Positions 42,127 to 51,482 are shown, counted from the stretch's first letter. The stretch: 64,000 bases of DNA from Aquibaculum sediminis (GCF_040712085.1 NZ_JBFCVK010000003.1:310001-374000), one strand, 5' to 3'. Notes: generated by a model not told the origin, from the sequence alone. Numbers and translations: made by a program.

Positions 42127-42950
42127 TGGCGCTGCCGCAGACCTACACCCGCGAACAACGGATCTGGCACTGGACCCACTGGGGCATCGTGGTGGCGGTG
42201 CTGCTCTTCCTGGTCCTGCCGATCCTGGTGATCGTGCCGCTGTCCTTCTCCGCCGGCTCCTTCCTGTCCTTCCCGCTGCCGGGCCTTTCCCTGCAGTGGT
42301 ACCAGGAACTCTTCTCGTCCGGTCCCTGGCAGCTATCCTTCCGCAACTCCATCGTCGTGGCGGTGGCGACCACGCTGCTTGCCACCTTCCTCGGCACCCT
42401 GGCGGCCATGGGCCTGAACCGGGCCGACTTTCCGGCCAAGAGCGCGGTGATGGCGCTGCTGATCTCGCCGATGGTGGTGCCCATCGTCATTGTCGGTGTC
42501 GGTATCTACTTCTTCTATGCGCCGCTGGGCCTGACCGGCAGCCTGCTGGGTCTCACCCTGGCGCACACCGTGCTGGCGGTGCCCTTCGTCGTCATCACCG
42601 TCAGCGCCACCCTGGCCGGCTTCGACTACAATCTGGTCCGCGCTGCCGCCAGCCTGGGCGCGCCGCCGGTCTTGACCTTCCGCAAGGTCGTGCTGCCGAC
42701 CATTGCCCCGGGTGTGGTTTCGGGTGCCATTTTTGCCTTTGTCACCTCCTTTGACGAGGTGGTGGTGGCGCTCTTTCTCACCGGCCCGGGGGAGCGTACG
42801 CTGCCGCGGCAGATGTTCGTGGGCATCCGCGAGAACATCTCGCCGGTGATTGCGGCGGCGGCTACGCTGCTGATTCTTCTGTCGATCCTGCTGATGGCGA
42901 CCACGGAGCTGCTGCGGCGTCGCTCCGCCCGCCTGCAGGGGCGCGAGTAA
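42126..42950 (+). CDS. Polyamine-type ABC permease, second set (PotC family)
   Basis: A 274-residue permease with six membrane segments and the EAA loop RAAASLGAPPVLTFRKVVLPTI. Its start overlaps the stop of the long permease, so translation is coupled. It completes the second ABC set, which lacks a dedicated ATPase. No terminator is obvious in the 187 bases that follow. Confidence 0.92.
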   Translation: MALPQTYTREQRIWHWTHWGIVVAVLLFLVLPILVIVPLSFSAGSFLSFPLPGLSLQWYQELFSSGPWQLSFRNSIVVAVATTLLATFLGTLAAMGLNRADFPAKSAVMALLISPMVVPIVIVGVGIYFFYAPLGLTGSLLGLTLAHTVLAVPFVVITVSATLAGFDYNLVRAAASLGAPPVLTFRKVVLPTIAPGVVSGAIFAFVTSFDEVVVALFLTGPGERTLPRQMFVGIRENISPVIAAAATLLILLSILLMATTELLRRRSARLQGRE

Positions 42951-43137
42951 GGTTCATGCTTTTCCCGCATAGCTGATCTGTGGCCGGTCGCATAAACGAC
43001 TCTTGCTCCTGCTGCGTTTACTGGCAGTAGATGTCCTTCTGGCGGGGACTCGCCGGGTCGGTCCGCGATGCGGACACGGCATCCCCCCAAGCGAGCACCC
43101 CTTTTTGGCGACGGCGTTCAAGTAGGAGCAGCCCCAC

Positions 43138-43635
43138 GTGCGCACGCGATTACGCACCGTTTTGCCCCTTGCGGCCTTGATGTTCGGCGGGTCCAGCGCG
43201 ACCGCGCCCGGCCAGGCCGCCACGGCATCCTCGACTGCGCAGCTTCCGGCGGTGGCCGGGGCCGCGCCGGGTGAACTTGCCGGCAGCTTCGATCTTACCG
43301 GGGAGCTGGCCAAGCTCCGGCCGCTGGCGGGCAACTATGCCGATGCCGAGCTGCCGGAGGATGTGCACGCCACCGCCCTGATCGGGGCATCCATTGCCGA
43401 CGTGCAGGGCAACCGCCTGGCCCGAATTCGCGACCTGCTTGCCGATCAGCGCGGCAAGGTCATGGCCGTGCTTGCGGCAAGCGGGGGTTTTCTCGGATTG
43501 TGGGAGCGGCGGGTGGCCGTGCCCATCGAGGAGTTGCTCCTGGAGCGCAAGGAGGGCGACGACTATCTCTCCGCGCTCAGCGAGGACGAACTGGCCGAAC
43601 TGCCGGACTACGAGCCGCCGGCTTCGTCGGGATAG
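43138..43635 (+). CDS. Exported PRC-barrel-like protein
   Basis: A 165-residue protein with a likely signal peptide (first 25 or so residues) and a PRC-barrel-like region (IGASIADVQGNRLARIRDLL to VAVPIEELLL, about residues 82-135). PRC-barrel domains bind ligands or other proteins; no role is known here. GTG 43138 follows AGGAG at about ten bases. Its end overlaps the end of truA by 28 bases, tail-to-tail. Confidence 0.7.
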   Translation: MRTRLRTVLPLAALMFGGSSATAPGQAATASSTAQLPAVAGAAPGELAGSFDLTGELAKLRPLAGNYADAELPEDVHATALIGASIADVQGNRLARIRDLLADQRGKVMAVLAASGGFLGLWERRVAVPIEELLLERKEGDDYLSALSEDELAELPDYEPPASSG

Positions 43636-44366
43636 ACCACAGCCGTCAGATAGAGCCCTTCCGGTGGCGCCGTGGCGCCGGCCAGGCGGCGGTCGCGCGC
43701 GTCCAGCACGCGCGTGATGTCGTCGGGCGTCCAACGCCCCAATCCCACCAGCTTGAGGCTGCCCACCAGGTTGCGCACTTGATGGTGCAGGAAGGATCGG
43801 GCAGCGGCCTCGATCCGGATCTCATCTCCAACGCGCATCACTTCCAGCCGATCCAGCGTCTTGACGGGCGAGGCCGCCTGGCAGGCCGTGGCGCGGAAGG
43901 AGGTGAAGTCCTGCCGGCCGAGCAGCCGCTGGGCGCCGGCCTGCATCGCCTCGGTATCGAGGGGCTGCGGCACCCACCAGACGCGTCCGCGATCGAGCAC
44001 CGGCAGGCTGCGCCGGTTCAGGATGCGGTAGAGATAGCGCCGCCCAATGGCGGAAAAGCGAGCATGAAACCCGGGTGCTGCGCGCCGGACCTCCAGGATG
44101 GCCACCGGCTGTGGCTTGAGGTGGAAGTTGACCGCGTTGCGCAGCGTCTCCGCCGAGGTCTCCCGCGCCAGGTCCAGGTGCGCCACCTGTCCGGTGGCAT
44201 GGACGCCGGAATCCGTGCGTCCCGCTGCCTGCACCAGGACGCTTTCGCCGCTGAAAGCGGTGACGGCCTCTTCCAGTGCTGCCTGCACCGAAGGGGACGT
44301 GTCCTGCCTTTGCCAGCCGGCGAAGGCGCCGCCGTCGTACTCCAGCAGCAGGCGCCAGCGGGTCAC
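43608..44366 (-). CDS. truA: tRNA pseudouridine(38-40) synthase
   Basis: A 252-residue TruA. The catalytic aspartate is in GRTDSGVHA, and LLEYDGGAFAGWQRQ and FLHHQVRNLVG are typical family segments. It modifies positions 38-40 in the tRNA anticodon stem. GTG 44366 overlaps the stop of fmt (GTGA), so it is the last gene of a def-fmt-truA operon, a common alphaproteobacterial arrangement. Confidence 0.95.
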   Translation of the reverse strand: MTRWRLLLEYDGGAFAGWQRQDTSPSVQAALEEAVTAFSGESVLVQAAGRTDSGVHATGQVAHLDLARETSAETLRNAVNFHLKPQPVAILEVRRAAPGFHARFSAIGRRYLYRILNRRSLPVLDRGRVWWVPQPLDTEAMQAGAQRLLGRQDFTSFRATACQAASPVKTLDRLEVMRVGDEIRIEAAARSFLHHQVRNLVGSLKLVGLGRWTPDDITRVLDARDRRLAGATAPPEGLYLTAVVYPDEAGGS

Positions 44367-45286
44367 GAAAGCTGCGTTCCCGGCGCGATGGCGAAGCCGC
44401 GGAGCAGGGCGTCCGCGTCCATGGGCGCGCGGCCGGCGCGCTGCAACCGGATGAGGCGCAGTGCGCCTTCGCCGCAGGCGACCGTCAGCCGGTCATCCAG
44501 CACCTGGCCCGGCGCGCCTTCGGCACTCACCGCCTCGGCTTCCAGCACCTTGATGCGCTCGCCGCCGACCTCGAACCAGGCGCCGGGCCAAGGAGTGAAG
44601 GCGCGCACCTGCCGGGCCAGCGCCTCGGCCGGGCGGCTCCAGTCCAACTGTGCTTCCTCCCGGCGAAGCTTTTCTGCGTAGGTGACGCCGGTCTCCGGCT
44701 GGAGCTGCGGCTGCAGCCGGCCGACCGCCAGTCCTGCCAGGGCCTCGACAAGCGCCGCGGCGCCCAGCTCGGCCAGGCGTTCGTGCAGGCTGGCGCCCGT
44801 GTCCCTTTCGGTGATGGCCACGCTTTTGCTCAGCAGCATGGGGCCGGTGTCCAGCCCCTCGTCCATCTGCATGATGGTGACACCGGTTTCGCGATCGTCG
44901 GCGAGGATGGCCCGCTGGATCGGCGCCGCGCCGCGCCAGCGCGGCAGCAGCGAGGCGTGGACATTGATGCAGCCCAGCCGCGGCGCTTCCAGTATGGCTT
45001 TCGGCAGGATGAGGCCGTAGGCGACCACGATCGCCGCATCCAGTTCGAGGGCGGCAAAGGCCGCCTGTTCTTCGGGATCGCGCAGGCTGCGTGGTGTGCG
45101 CACCGGCCAGCCGCGTTCCTCCGCCAGTCGCTGCACCGGCGAGGGGCGCAGCTTGTGTCCGCGGCCCGCGGGGCGCGGTGGCTGGCTGTAGACGCAGGCG
45201 ATCTCGTGTCCCGCTTCGGCCAGGGCGGCGAGGCAGGGCACGGAAAAATCCGGGGTACCGAGAAAGGCGAGGCGAAGCGGTGTCAT
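44363..45286 (-). CDS. fmt: Methionyl-tRNA formyltransferase
   Basis: A 307-residue enzyme with the 10-formyltetrahydrofolate transferase motif HASLLPRWRGAAPI and the GVTIMQMDEGLDTGPML segment, plus the C-terminal OB domain that holds the initiator tRNA. It formylates Met-tRNA for translation initiation. ATG 45286 (MTPLRLAFLGTPDF) is the family start; the longer open frame beginning at 45358 is not. It lies 127 bases after def and overlaps truA. Confidence 0.95.
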   Translation of the reverse strand: MTPLRLAFLGTPDFSVPCLAALAEAGHEIACVYSQPPRPAGRGHKLRPSPVQRLAEERGWPVRTPRSLRDPEEQAAFAALELDAAIVVAYGLILPKAILEAPRLGCINVHASLLPRWRGAAPIQRAILADDRETGVTIMQMDEGLDTGPMLLSKSVAITERDTGASLHERLAELGAAALVEALAGLAVGRLQPQLQPETGVTYAEKLRREEAQLDWSRPAEALARQVRAFTPWPGAWFEVGGERIKVLEAEAVSAEGAPGQVLDDRLTVACGEGALRLIRLQRAGRAPMDADALLRGFAIAPGTQLS

Positions 45287-45413
45287 GGGCCGCTCATTAG
45301 CACGACCAACCGCGAGGCACAGCCCTTCTGCGCTCGGCTCAGTGCAGATCGCGTTCAATTGGAATCGCTTCGCGGTCCAAGTAGATCGCGTGAATCTGCA
45401 CGATCTCTTTGGT

Positions 45414-45950
45414 CTAGGAGGCGGCGGAGTAGGCCGGGAGCTGCTCGCTTTTGCGCGCCTTGGTGAGCTTGCGCAGGATCATGTTGCGCTTGAGGGAGCT
45501 CAGGTGGTCAACGAAGAGCGTGCCGTCGAGGTGGTCGATCTCGTGCTGGATGCAGGTGGCGAGCAGACCGTCGGCCTCCATCTCGCGGATCTCATTGTCC
45601 TGGTCAATGAAGCGCACGCGCACCTGCTTCGGCCGTTCGACCTCGGCATAGTGCTCAGGCAGCGAGAGGCAGCCCTCGTCGTAGGTGCCGAGCTCATCCG
45701 AGTGCCAGAGGACTTCCGGGTTGGCCATGCGCAGCGGCTGCGCTTCTTCCTCATCCCGGGAGATGTCGACCACGATCACCCGCTCCAGCACGCCCACCTG
45801 CGGTGCGGCCAGCCCGATGCCCGGTGCGGCGTACATGGTCTCGAGCATGTCATCCATCAGCTGGCGGATGCGGGCGTCGACCTTTTCCACGGGCTTGGCC
45901 CGACGCTTGAGGCGCGGATCGGGCGCGGTGAGGATGGGAAGCTTGGCCAT
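45414..45950 (-). CDS. def: Peptide deformylase
   Basis: A 178-residue metalloenzyme with the three family motifs GIGLAAPQ, EGCLSLP and QHEIDHLDG (metal-binding Cys and two His). It removes the formyl group from new proteins. First gene of the def-fmt-truA operon. The gap before fmt holds a partial inverted repeat with a short open frame. Confidence 0.96.
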   Translation of the reverse strand: MAKLPILTAPDPRLKRRAKPVEKVDARIRQLMDDMLETMYAAPGIGLAAPQVGVLERVIVVDISRDEEEAQPLRMANPEVLWHSDELGTYDEGCLSLPEHYAEVERPKQVRVRFIDQDNEIREMEADGLLATCIQHEIDHLDGTLFVDHLSSLKRNMILRKLTKARKSEQLPAYSAAS

Positions 45951-46059
45951 AGGGAAAACTTTCGTCGCACTGGGGTGGTCGTAAAGGGGTGTCGGTCCGG
46001 GGGTTACTGCCCGGAATGTGAATGTCCTGCGGTTTAGCTATGTCGCAGAGGCCACAGCG

Positions 46060-47298
46060 TCAAGATTGCTCGGCAGAGTGAGGGCGTCGACGGGTCGGGC
46101 GGACCAGCAGCAGGAAGACACTCAAGGCCAGCACGGCCCAGCCGAGGTTGATCACCGCCATGAAGTCGGTCCAATGCTCCTGGACCAGGCCCACCAGCTG
46201 GGCCGAGCCGGCGCCCAGGCCCATCTGCAGGAAGCCGGCCAGGCCCGAAGCCGCCCCGGCCATGGCGGGATAGACGCTGACCGAGCCGGCCAGGCCGTTG
46301 GCGATACTCATGCCGTTGCCGAGCGACACCAGGAACATGGGCATGAAAAGGGTCCAGGGCGACAGCAGGCCGCCCAGCGCGAAGGTGGCTATGAGGCCAA
46401 CCCCCACCAGCGCCAGGAGGGTGCCCGTCAGGATCATCCGGTCCACGCCCAGGCGCTGCGAATAGCGACCGGAGGCGAAGTTGCCGAGGAAGTAGCCGAA
46501 TGAGACCAGGATGAACCAGAGCCCGTAGCCGAAGGGTGTCAGACCCAGCACCTCGATGGTGAGATAGGGGGCGCCCGCCAGAAAGGAGAAAAAGACCGCC
46601 GAGGTGAAGGCGGTGGGCAGAGCGTAGCCGAGATAGCGCGGGCTTTTCAGGAGGCGCCCGAAGCCCAGGATCATCGCCACGCCGCCGCTGTCGCTGCTGC
46701 GGTGGTGGTTGGTCTCGTGCAGCCAGCGCATCGCGGCAAGCAGGGCCGCCAGCCCTGCGGCGGCCACGAGGTAGAAGCTGGCCTGCCAGCCGAAATGCAC
46801 GTCGAGCAGGCCGCCGATGGAGGGCGCCATCATCGGGGCGGCGACCCAGGCCATGGTGATGTAGCCGATGACGCTGGCGGCTTTGTCTCGCCCGTAGAGA
46901 TCGCGCACGATGGCGCGGGAAAGGACCAGACCGGAACAGCCGCCCACCGCCTGCAGGATGCGGGCGATGATCAGGTATTCGAGCGGCGGTGCCAGGGCGC
47001 AGATGACGCTGGCCACCACGAAGAGCGCCATGCCGCCGAGCAGCAAGGGCCGTCGGCCGAAACGATCGGACAGCGGGCCGTAGAAGAGCTGACTGACCGC
47101 CAGCCCCACCAGATAGAGCGTGAAGGTGAGCTGGATCGTGCCGTAGTCGACCTCGTAGAAGCGCGCCAGGCCGGGGATCGAGGGCACGAAGATGTTGAGT
47201 GCAAAGGGGCCGATGGCGCTGACCGCCACCAGGATAGCAATCGGCGGCTTGGGACGGTCAATGGCGGTGGGCGGCGTGGCCTCGGCTGCGGCGGTCAT
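46060..47298 (-). CDS. MFS drug-resistance transporter (Bcr/CflA family)
   Basis: A 412-residue, 12-segment MFS protein. FVPSIPGLARFYEVD in the first loop, GPLSDRFGRRPLLLGG between segments 2 and 3, and the RAIVRDLYG segment after segment 4 are typical of the Bcr/CflA drug:proton antiporters. It should expel drugs or small metabolites. It stands alone on its strand, with a plausible sigma-70 promoter at 47342-47369. Confidence 0.92.
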   Translation of the reverse strand: MTAAAEATPPTAIDRPKPPIAILVAVSAIGPFALNIFVPSIPGLARFYEVDYGTIQLTFTLYLVGLAVSQLFYGPLSDRFGRRPLLLGGMALFVVASVICALAPPLEYLIIARILQAVGGCSGLVLSRAIVRDLYGRDKAASVIGYITMAWVAAPMMAPSIGGLLDVHFGWQASFYLVAAAGLAALLAAMRWLHETNHHRSSDSGGVAMILGFGRLLKSPRYLGYALPTAFTSAVFFSFLAGAPYLTIEVLGLTPFGYGLWFILVSFGYFLGNFASGRYSQRLGVDRMILTGTLLALVGVGLIATFALGGLLSPWTLFMPMFLVSLGNGMSIANGLAGSVSVYPAMAGAASGLAGFLQMGLGAGSAQLVGLVQEHWTDFMAVINLGWAVLALSVFLLLVRPTRRRPHSAEQS

Positions 47299-47341
47299 GC
47301 GTCTCGTTTCTGGCTGTTGCGTCAGCGGAACTGACTTATTC

Positions 47342-47369
47342 AGGGTAGCCCGCCCGGCAACCAGGTCAA
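47342..47369 (-). promoter_or_regulatory. Candidate sigma-70 promoter for the Bcr/CflA-type gene
   Basis: On the minus strand TTGACC (47364-47369) and TACCCT (47342-47347) are 16 bases apart, 44 bases before the start codon. The -10 is weak. A GTCAG-TTCC-GCTGAC dyad lies between promoter and start and could bind a repressor. Confidence 0.35.
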
Positions 47370-47430
47370 ATCGCAGCAGCCATGCAGCAAGCGCAAGCGG
47401 GCGCCTGTCGTTTCACCTCTGCTTTTGCGC

Positions 47431-48774
47431 CTATTCCGCCGCGCGCCGTGCTGCAAGGGCGGCGGCTTCCAGGCCCTGGCCCAGGTCCGCGATCAGGTCT
47501 TCCACCGTCTCCAGGCCAATCGACAGGCGGATCACCTCCTCGCCGGCGCCGGCCGCCTGGCGCTGCTCCTCGGAGAGCTGGCGATGGGTGGTGGAGGCCG
47601 GGTGCAGGATCAGCGAGCGGGTGTCGCCGACATTGGCCAGGTGGCTGAAGAGGTTGACCTCCTCCACCAGCCGCACCCCGGCGGCATAGCCGCCCTTGAG
47701 CCCGAAGGTGAAGACCGAGCCGGCCCCGCGCGGCAGGTATTTGCCGGCCAAGGCATGATAGGGATTGTCCGGCAGTCCGGCATAGGAGACCCAGGCCACC
47801 TCGTCCTGCTCGGCCAGGAAGGCCGCGACCTTGAGCGCGTTGCTGCAGTGCCGCTCCATGCGCAGCGCCAGGGTTTCCGTGCCCAGCAGGGTGAGGAAGG
47901 CATGCATCGGCGCCATGGTGGTGCCCAGGTCGCGCAAGCCCACGGCGTGGGCGTGGGTGGTGAAGGCCAGATCGCCGAAGGTCTCATGGAAGGCGAGGCC
48001 GTGGTAGGCGGGTTCCGGCTCGTTCAGGCCGCGGAAGCGCTCCCCCGCCGCCGTCCAGTCGAAACCGCCGGAATCGATCACGGCGCCACCCATGGCGGTG
48101 CCGTTGCCGGAGAGGAACTTGGTGGTGGAGTGCACCACCAGGTCCGCCCCCCACTCGATCGGCCGGCAGAGCCAGGGGCTGGCCAGGGTGTTGTCGACGA
48201 TGAGCGGGATGCCCGCCTCTTTGGCGATGGCGGCCAGGGCTTCCAGGTCGCTCACCACGCCGCCTGGATTGGCCAGGGATTCGACGAAGATGGCCTTGGT
48301 CTTGGGGGTGAGCGCACCGCGCACCGCTTCCGGCTCGTCCACATCGACGAAGCTGACATGCCAGTCGAACTTGCGGAAGGTCTTGCCGAACTGGGTGATC
48401 GAGCCGCCGTAGAGTCGGGTGGAGGCGATGAAGTGGTCGCCGGGCTCCATGAAGGCGAAGAAGGTCAGCAGCTGGGCCGCGTGCCCCGAGGCTGTGCAGG
48501 TGGAGCCCCGTCCGCCTTCCAGATTGGCCAGCCGCTCCTCCAGCACGGCAACGGTCGGATTGGTGAGGCGGGAATAGATGAATCCGAAGGTCTGCAGGTT
48601 GAAGAGGCTGGCCGCGTGCTCGGCGTCGTGGAAGGCGTAGGAGGTGTTCTGGAAGATCGGCGTCTGGCGCGCGCCGGTCACCGGTTCCGGCTGCGCGCCG
48701 GCGTGGATCATGCGGGTCTCGAAACCGTATCTCTCCGGCGTGCGATCACCCTTGTCGCCCGTGTCCTTGCTCAT
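47431..48774 (-). CDS. metY: O-acetylhomoserine sulfhydrylase
   Basis: A 447-residue PLP enzyme of the Cys/Met metabolism family. Landmarks are IFQNTSYAFHDAEHAASLF, YSRLTNPTVAVLEERLA, the cofactor region IVDNTLASPWLCRPIEWGADLVVHS read in short, and the Schiff-base lysine in STTKFLSGNG. It makes homocysteine (or methionine) from O-acetylhomoserine and sulfide or methanethiol. It overlaps the CoA-binding protein gene by four bases, a conserved pairing in alphaproteobacteria. Confidence 0.92.
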   Translation of the reverse strand: MSKDTGDKGDRTPERYGFETRMIHAGAQPEPVTGARQTPIFQNTSYAFHDAEHAASLFNLQTFGFIYSRLTNPTVAVLEERLANLEGGRGSTCTASGHAAQLLTFFAFMEPGDHFIASTRLYGGSITQFGKTFRKFDWHVSFVDVDEPEAVRGALTPKTKAIFVESLANPGGVVSDLEALAAIAKEAGIPLIVDNTLASPWLCRPIEWGADLVVHSTTKFLSGNGTAMGGAVIDSGGFDWTAAGERFRGLNEPEPAYHGLAFHETFGDLAFTTHAHAVGLRDLGTTMAPMHAFLTLLGTETLALRMERHCSNALKVAAFLAEQDEVAWVSYAGLPDNPYHALAGKYLPRGAGSVFTFGLKGGYAAGVRLVEEVNLFSHLANVGDTRSLILHPASTTHRQLSEEQRQAAGAGEEVIRLSIGLETVEDLIADLGQGLEAAALAARRAAE

Positions 48775-49271
48775 GCCAGCCTCACCCTGCGCCGTTTGGC
48801 GGTGATTACCTTGGTGTCGAAGCCGCCCCAGGCCAGCTCGGCATTGAGGCGTCCGAACTCGATCTTCGGACAGCGGTCCATGACCACTTTCATGCCGGCC
48901 GCTTCGGCGCGGGCGGCGGCGGCGTCATCGCGCACGCCGAGCTGCATCCAGATCACCTCGATCCCCTTGTCCTGCTGGAGAGAGAGGGCCTCGTCGACAA
49001 CGCCGCCCGCCGCCTCCGAGGCGCGGAAGATGTCCACCATCTCGAAGCGCTCGGGAATTTCCGCCAGCGACGCATAGACCCTTTCGCCCAGGATCTCGCC
49101 TCCGGCCTGGCCCGGATTAACCGGAATGACCCGGTAGCCCTTTTCCTGCAGGTACTTCATGGCGAAGTGGCTCGGACGGTTCCACTTGGCGCTGGCGCCG
49201 ACCATGGCGATGGTCCGCACGGACTGCAGGATGGAGAGGATGTAGGCGTTGGAATAGCTGTCGTGCTGCAT
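48771..49271 (-). CDS. CoA-binding domain protein (YccU family)
   Basis: A 166-residue Rossmann-like protein: TIAMVGASAKWNRPSHFAMK near the N-terminus and VIPVNPGQAGGEILG are the nucleotide-binding turns of the CoA_binding_2 family. The cofactor is probably CoA. Its stop overlaps metY's start, which suggests a role with sulfur amino acid synthesis, not proven. Confidence 0.9.
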   Translation of the reverse strand: MQHDSYSNAYILSILQSVRTIAMVGASAKWNRPSHFAMKYLQEKGYRVIPVNPGQAGGEILGERVYASLAEIPERFEMVDIFRASEAAGGVVDEALSLQQDKGIEVIWMQLGVRDDAAAARAEAAGMKVVMDRCPKIEFGRLNAELAWGGFDTKVITAKRRRVRLA

Positions 49272-49324
49272 GCCCTAGCCTATAGCAGTTGCGGCTTCAG
49301 CCGTCATGGAATTGCCGCCAAGCT

Positions 49325-49825
49325 TTACTCTGACTGAGTCTGGGGATCGATCCGGGGGGAGCCAAGAGGGTCGGGCCCACCGCGCGGGTCGAGCAGGCGG
49401 CCGAGGCGCAGGCTGGCGGTGCGGGCAAAGCGCAGGGTGACCGCCTTGCGCCGGGCCGGTGGCAGACGCCGCCGTGGCGGCATGCGCAGCACCTCCGCCA
49501 TCCAGGCATCGGCCACGATCAGCCCGCACTCGGCCGGCAGAATCTCCTGCGGGAACTCAGGCGGCACGGCGAACAGCAGCCTTTCGCACCAGTCCAGATA
49601 CTCGGGCCACTTGCCGTCGCAGCGAAAGTCGGCGAGCGAGGACTTCACCTCGACCGCAAGCAGTTCCCCGTCGCGGCCGAGCGCCATCACGTCGATGCGC
49701 CGCCCGCTGGTCAGGGTGAACTCCGTCACGCTGGCGTAGCCCAGGTCCTCCAGCAGGCGGCTGACTCCCCGGGCCAGCCGCTGCGCCTTTTCTCGCCCTT
49801 CCGGCAGCGGGTTGAAGTCCTGCAT
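49325..49825 (-). CDS. mmcB: MmcB-family DNA repair protein
   Basis: A 166-residue protein with a PD-(D/E)xK nuclease-like core: RRIDVMALGRDGELLAVEVKSS holds the Asp and the E-x-K, followed by DFRCDGKWPEYLDWCERLLF. This matches MmcB, a putative endonuclease of the Caulobacter damage response. The ATG at 49825 overlaps the stop of the MFS gene (TGATG); a GTG at 49828 is possible. The C-terminal tail is arginine- and proline-rich. Confidence 0.88.
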   Translation of the reverse strand: MQDFNPLPEGREKAQRLARGVSRLLEDLGYASVTEFTLTSGRRIDVMALGRDGELLAVEVKSSLADFRCDGKWPEYLDWCERLLFAVPPEFPQEILPAECGLIVADAWMAEVLRMPPRRRLPPARRKAVTLRFARTASLRLGRLLDPRGGPDPLGSPRIDPQTQSE

Positions 49826-51201
49826 CACGTCTCCTTCGGCCTGTTCTCTTCGCCTGGCGCCTGCTCATCGCCACCTGGTTCCACTTCGGCCGCCGGATGC
49901 TCGTCCTCTAGTGCGTCCGGCAGGTCGTCTTCCAGCATCGTTGCCGCGGCCTGCGCCTCTGCCGCTTCAGGGGTGGTGGTCTCGCTGCGCGGGTCGAGTT
50001 CAAAGACCATCGCCGAGGTGCGCGGCTCCATGAGCACGAAGTGCTCGCGCTCGTCGGCAGGAATCGGGGCGCGCTGGCGGATGCGGTGGATCACGAAAAG
50101 GGCAAAGAGGAAATGCGCGACAGCCGTGGCCGCGAAGAGACCGGAAGGGCCGAGCCAGGACATGGCCGAGGCGGCGAGCAGCGGCCCTGCCACTGCGCCG
50201 GCGGCATAGGTCAGGAGCAGGCCGGCTGAGGCCTCCACCGCGTCCTCCGGCGCGATGAAGTCATTGGCATGCGCGATGCAAAGCGCGTAGGCGGAAAGCG
50301 CAAAGGCCCCGAAAAATCCGGCGAGCACCAGCAGCGGTATCGGCAGGTGCGCGCTTTGAAACAGACCGATCCCTGCCAATCCGGCCGCCAGGCAGGCGCC
50401 CAGGATGACGAGGCGCCGATCGATCTGATCCGACAGCCGACCCAGGGGCCATTGGGCGAGGGCACCGGCGAAGACGGCGACCGCCATGAAGGTGGAGACC
50501 GCTTCCGGCCCCTCGCCCAGAGCGGTGACGTAGGCGGGTGCGACCGTCCAGAAGGCGCCGCTGGTCATGCCCACGGTGAAGCATCCCAGAATGCCCACCG
50601 GCGAGAGGTGATAAAGGTGCCGCAGCCGCAGGCGCACGGTCACCGGGGGCACCGGCGCGGCTGCGCGGGTCAGGGCGATGGGCACCACTGCGAGCGTCAT
50701 CAGCACCGCCACCAGGCTGAAAAGCGCCGGACCGGATGGGGAGTCGAGCAGGAGCAGAAGCTGACCGCCGGTCATCGCGCAGAGATTGACGACGATGTAG
50801 ACCGAAAGCACCGTGCCCCGAGAGGCGTTGTCCACCGACTGGTTCAGCCAGGACTCGATCACGGTGTAAAGTCCGGCGAGGCAGAGGCCCGCCACGATGC
50901 GCAGGGCCGCCCAGGCGTAGGGCAGGGGGAAAAGCGCATGCACCAGGGGGACGGCCACCACCAACGCCGCCAGGGCGGCGAAGGTGCGAATGTGGCCCAC
51001 GCGCTGGATCAGGTGCGGGCCAAGAACGCAGCCGAAGCCGAAGCCGAAAAAGTAGAGCGAGCCCAGCAAGCCGATGACGGGCGTGGAGAAGGCCTCCAAC
51101 TGCGCCCGCACCGGCAGCAAGGTGCCCAGCAGGCCATTGCCCAGCAGCAGCAGGGCAACGGAAACGAGCAGCGCGAATACGGGTGCAAGCGTACGGCCCA
51201 T
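49825..51201 (-). CDS. MFS transporter (YcaD-like) with acidic C-terminal tail
   Basis: A 458-residue transporter with about twelve hydrophobic segments up to residue 375. The ALRIVAGLCLAGLYTVIESWLN segment is typical of the YcaD-like MFS subgroup. The last 75 residues are an acidic, Glu/Ala/Pro-rich cytoplasmic tail. Substrate is unknown. It overlaps mmcB by one base. It is divergent from a small exported protein gene, with 281 bases between that hold no other gene I can see. Confidence 0.88.
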   Translation of the reverse strand: MGRTLAPVFALLVSVALLLLGNGLLGTLLPVRAQLEAFSTPVIGLLGSLYFFGFGFGCVLGPHLIQRVGHIRTFAALAALVVAVPLVHALFPLPYAWAALRIVAGLCLAGLYTVIESWLNQSVDNASRGTVLSVYIVVNLCAMTGGQLLLLLDSPSGPALFSLVAVLMTLAVVPIALTRAAAPVPPVTVRLRLRHLYHLSPVGILGCFTVGMTSGAFWTVAPAYVTALGEGPEAVSTFMAVAVFAGALAQWPLGRLSDQIDRRLVILGACLAAGLAGIGLFQSAHLPIPLLVLAGFFGAFALSAYALCIAHANDFIAPEDAVEASAGLLLTYAAGAVAGPLLAASAMSWLGPSGLFAATAVAHFLFALFVIHRIRQRAPIPADEREHFVLMEPRTSAMVFELDPRSETTTPEAAEAQAAATMLEDDLPDALEDEHPAAEVEPGGDEQAPGEENRPKET

Positions 51202-51482
51202 GGTCCACTCCGGAGAGGCTGGCGCTCCTCTTGGCCGGCGGGAGCGGGGCCGTCAAGCGCGTCCTCGCAGGCTGCGCGATTAGCGCTTGCTCTTTGACGG
51301 AAAGCTTGCACTATCGCCGCTGTTACAGGGAATCAGAACAATTTTGTGAGTTGATGCGCGGGGCGTGCCGCAAGCAGGACCCATGTTTCGGCAATCGTTC
51401 CTCAGCCGCCGATTCTTGCCGGGGCGGCCTGAAGAGTCTGAGCCCCGATCCTGCTTAAACCCTTAATCTTCGGAAACACGAT

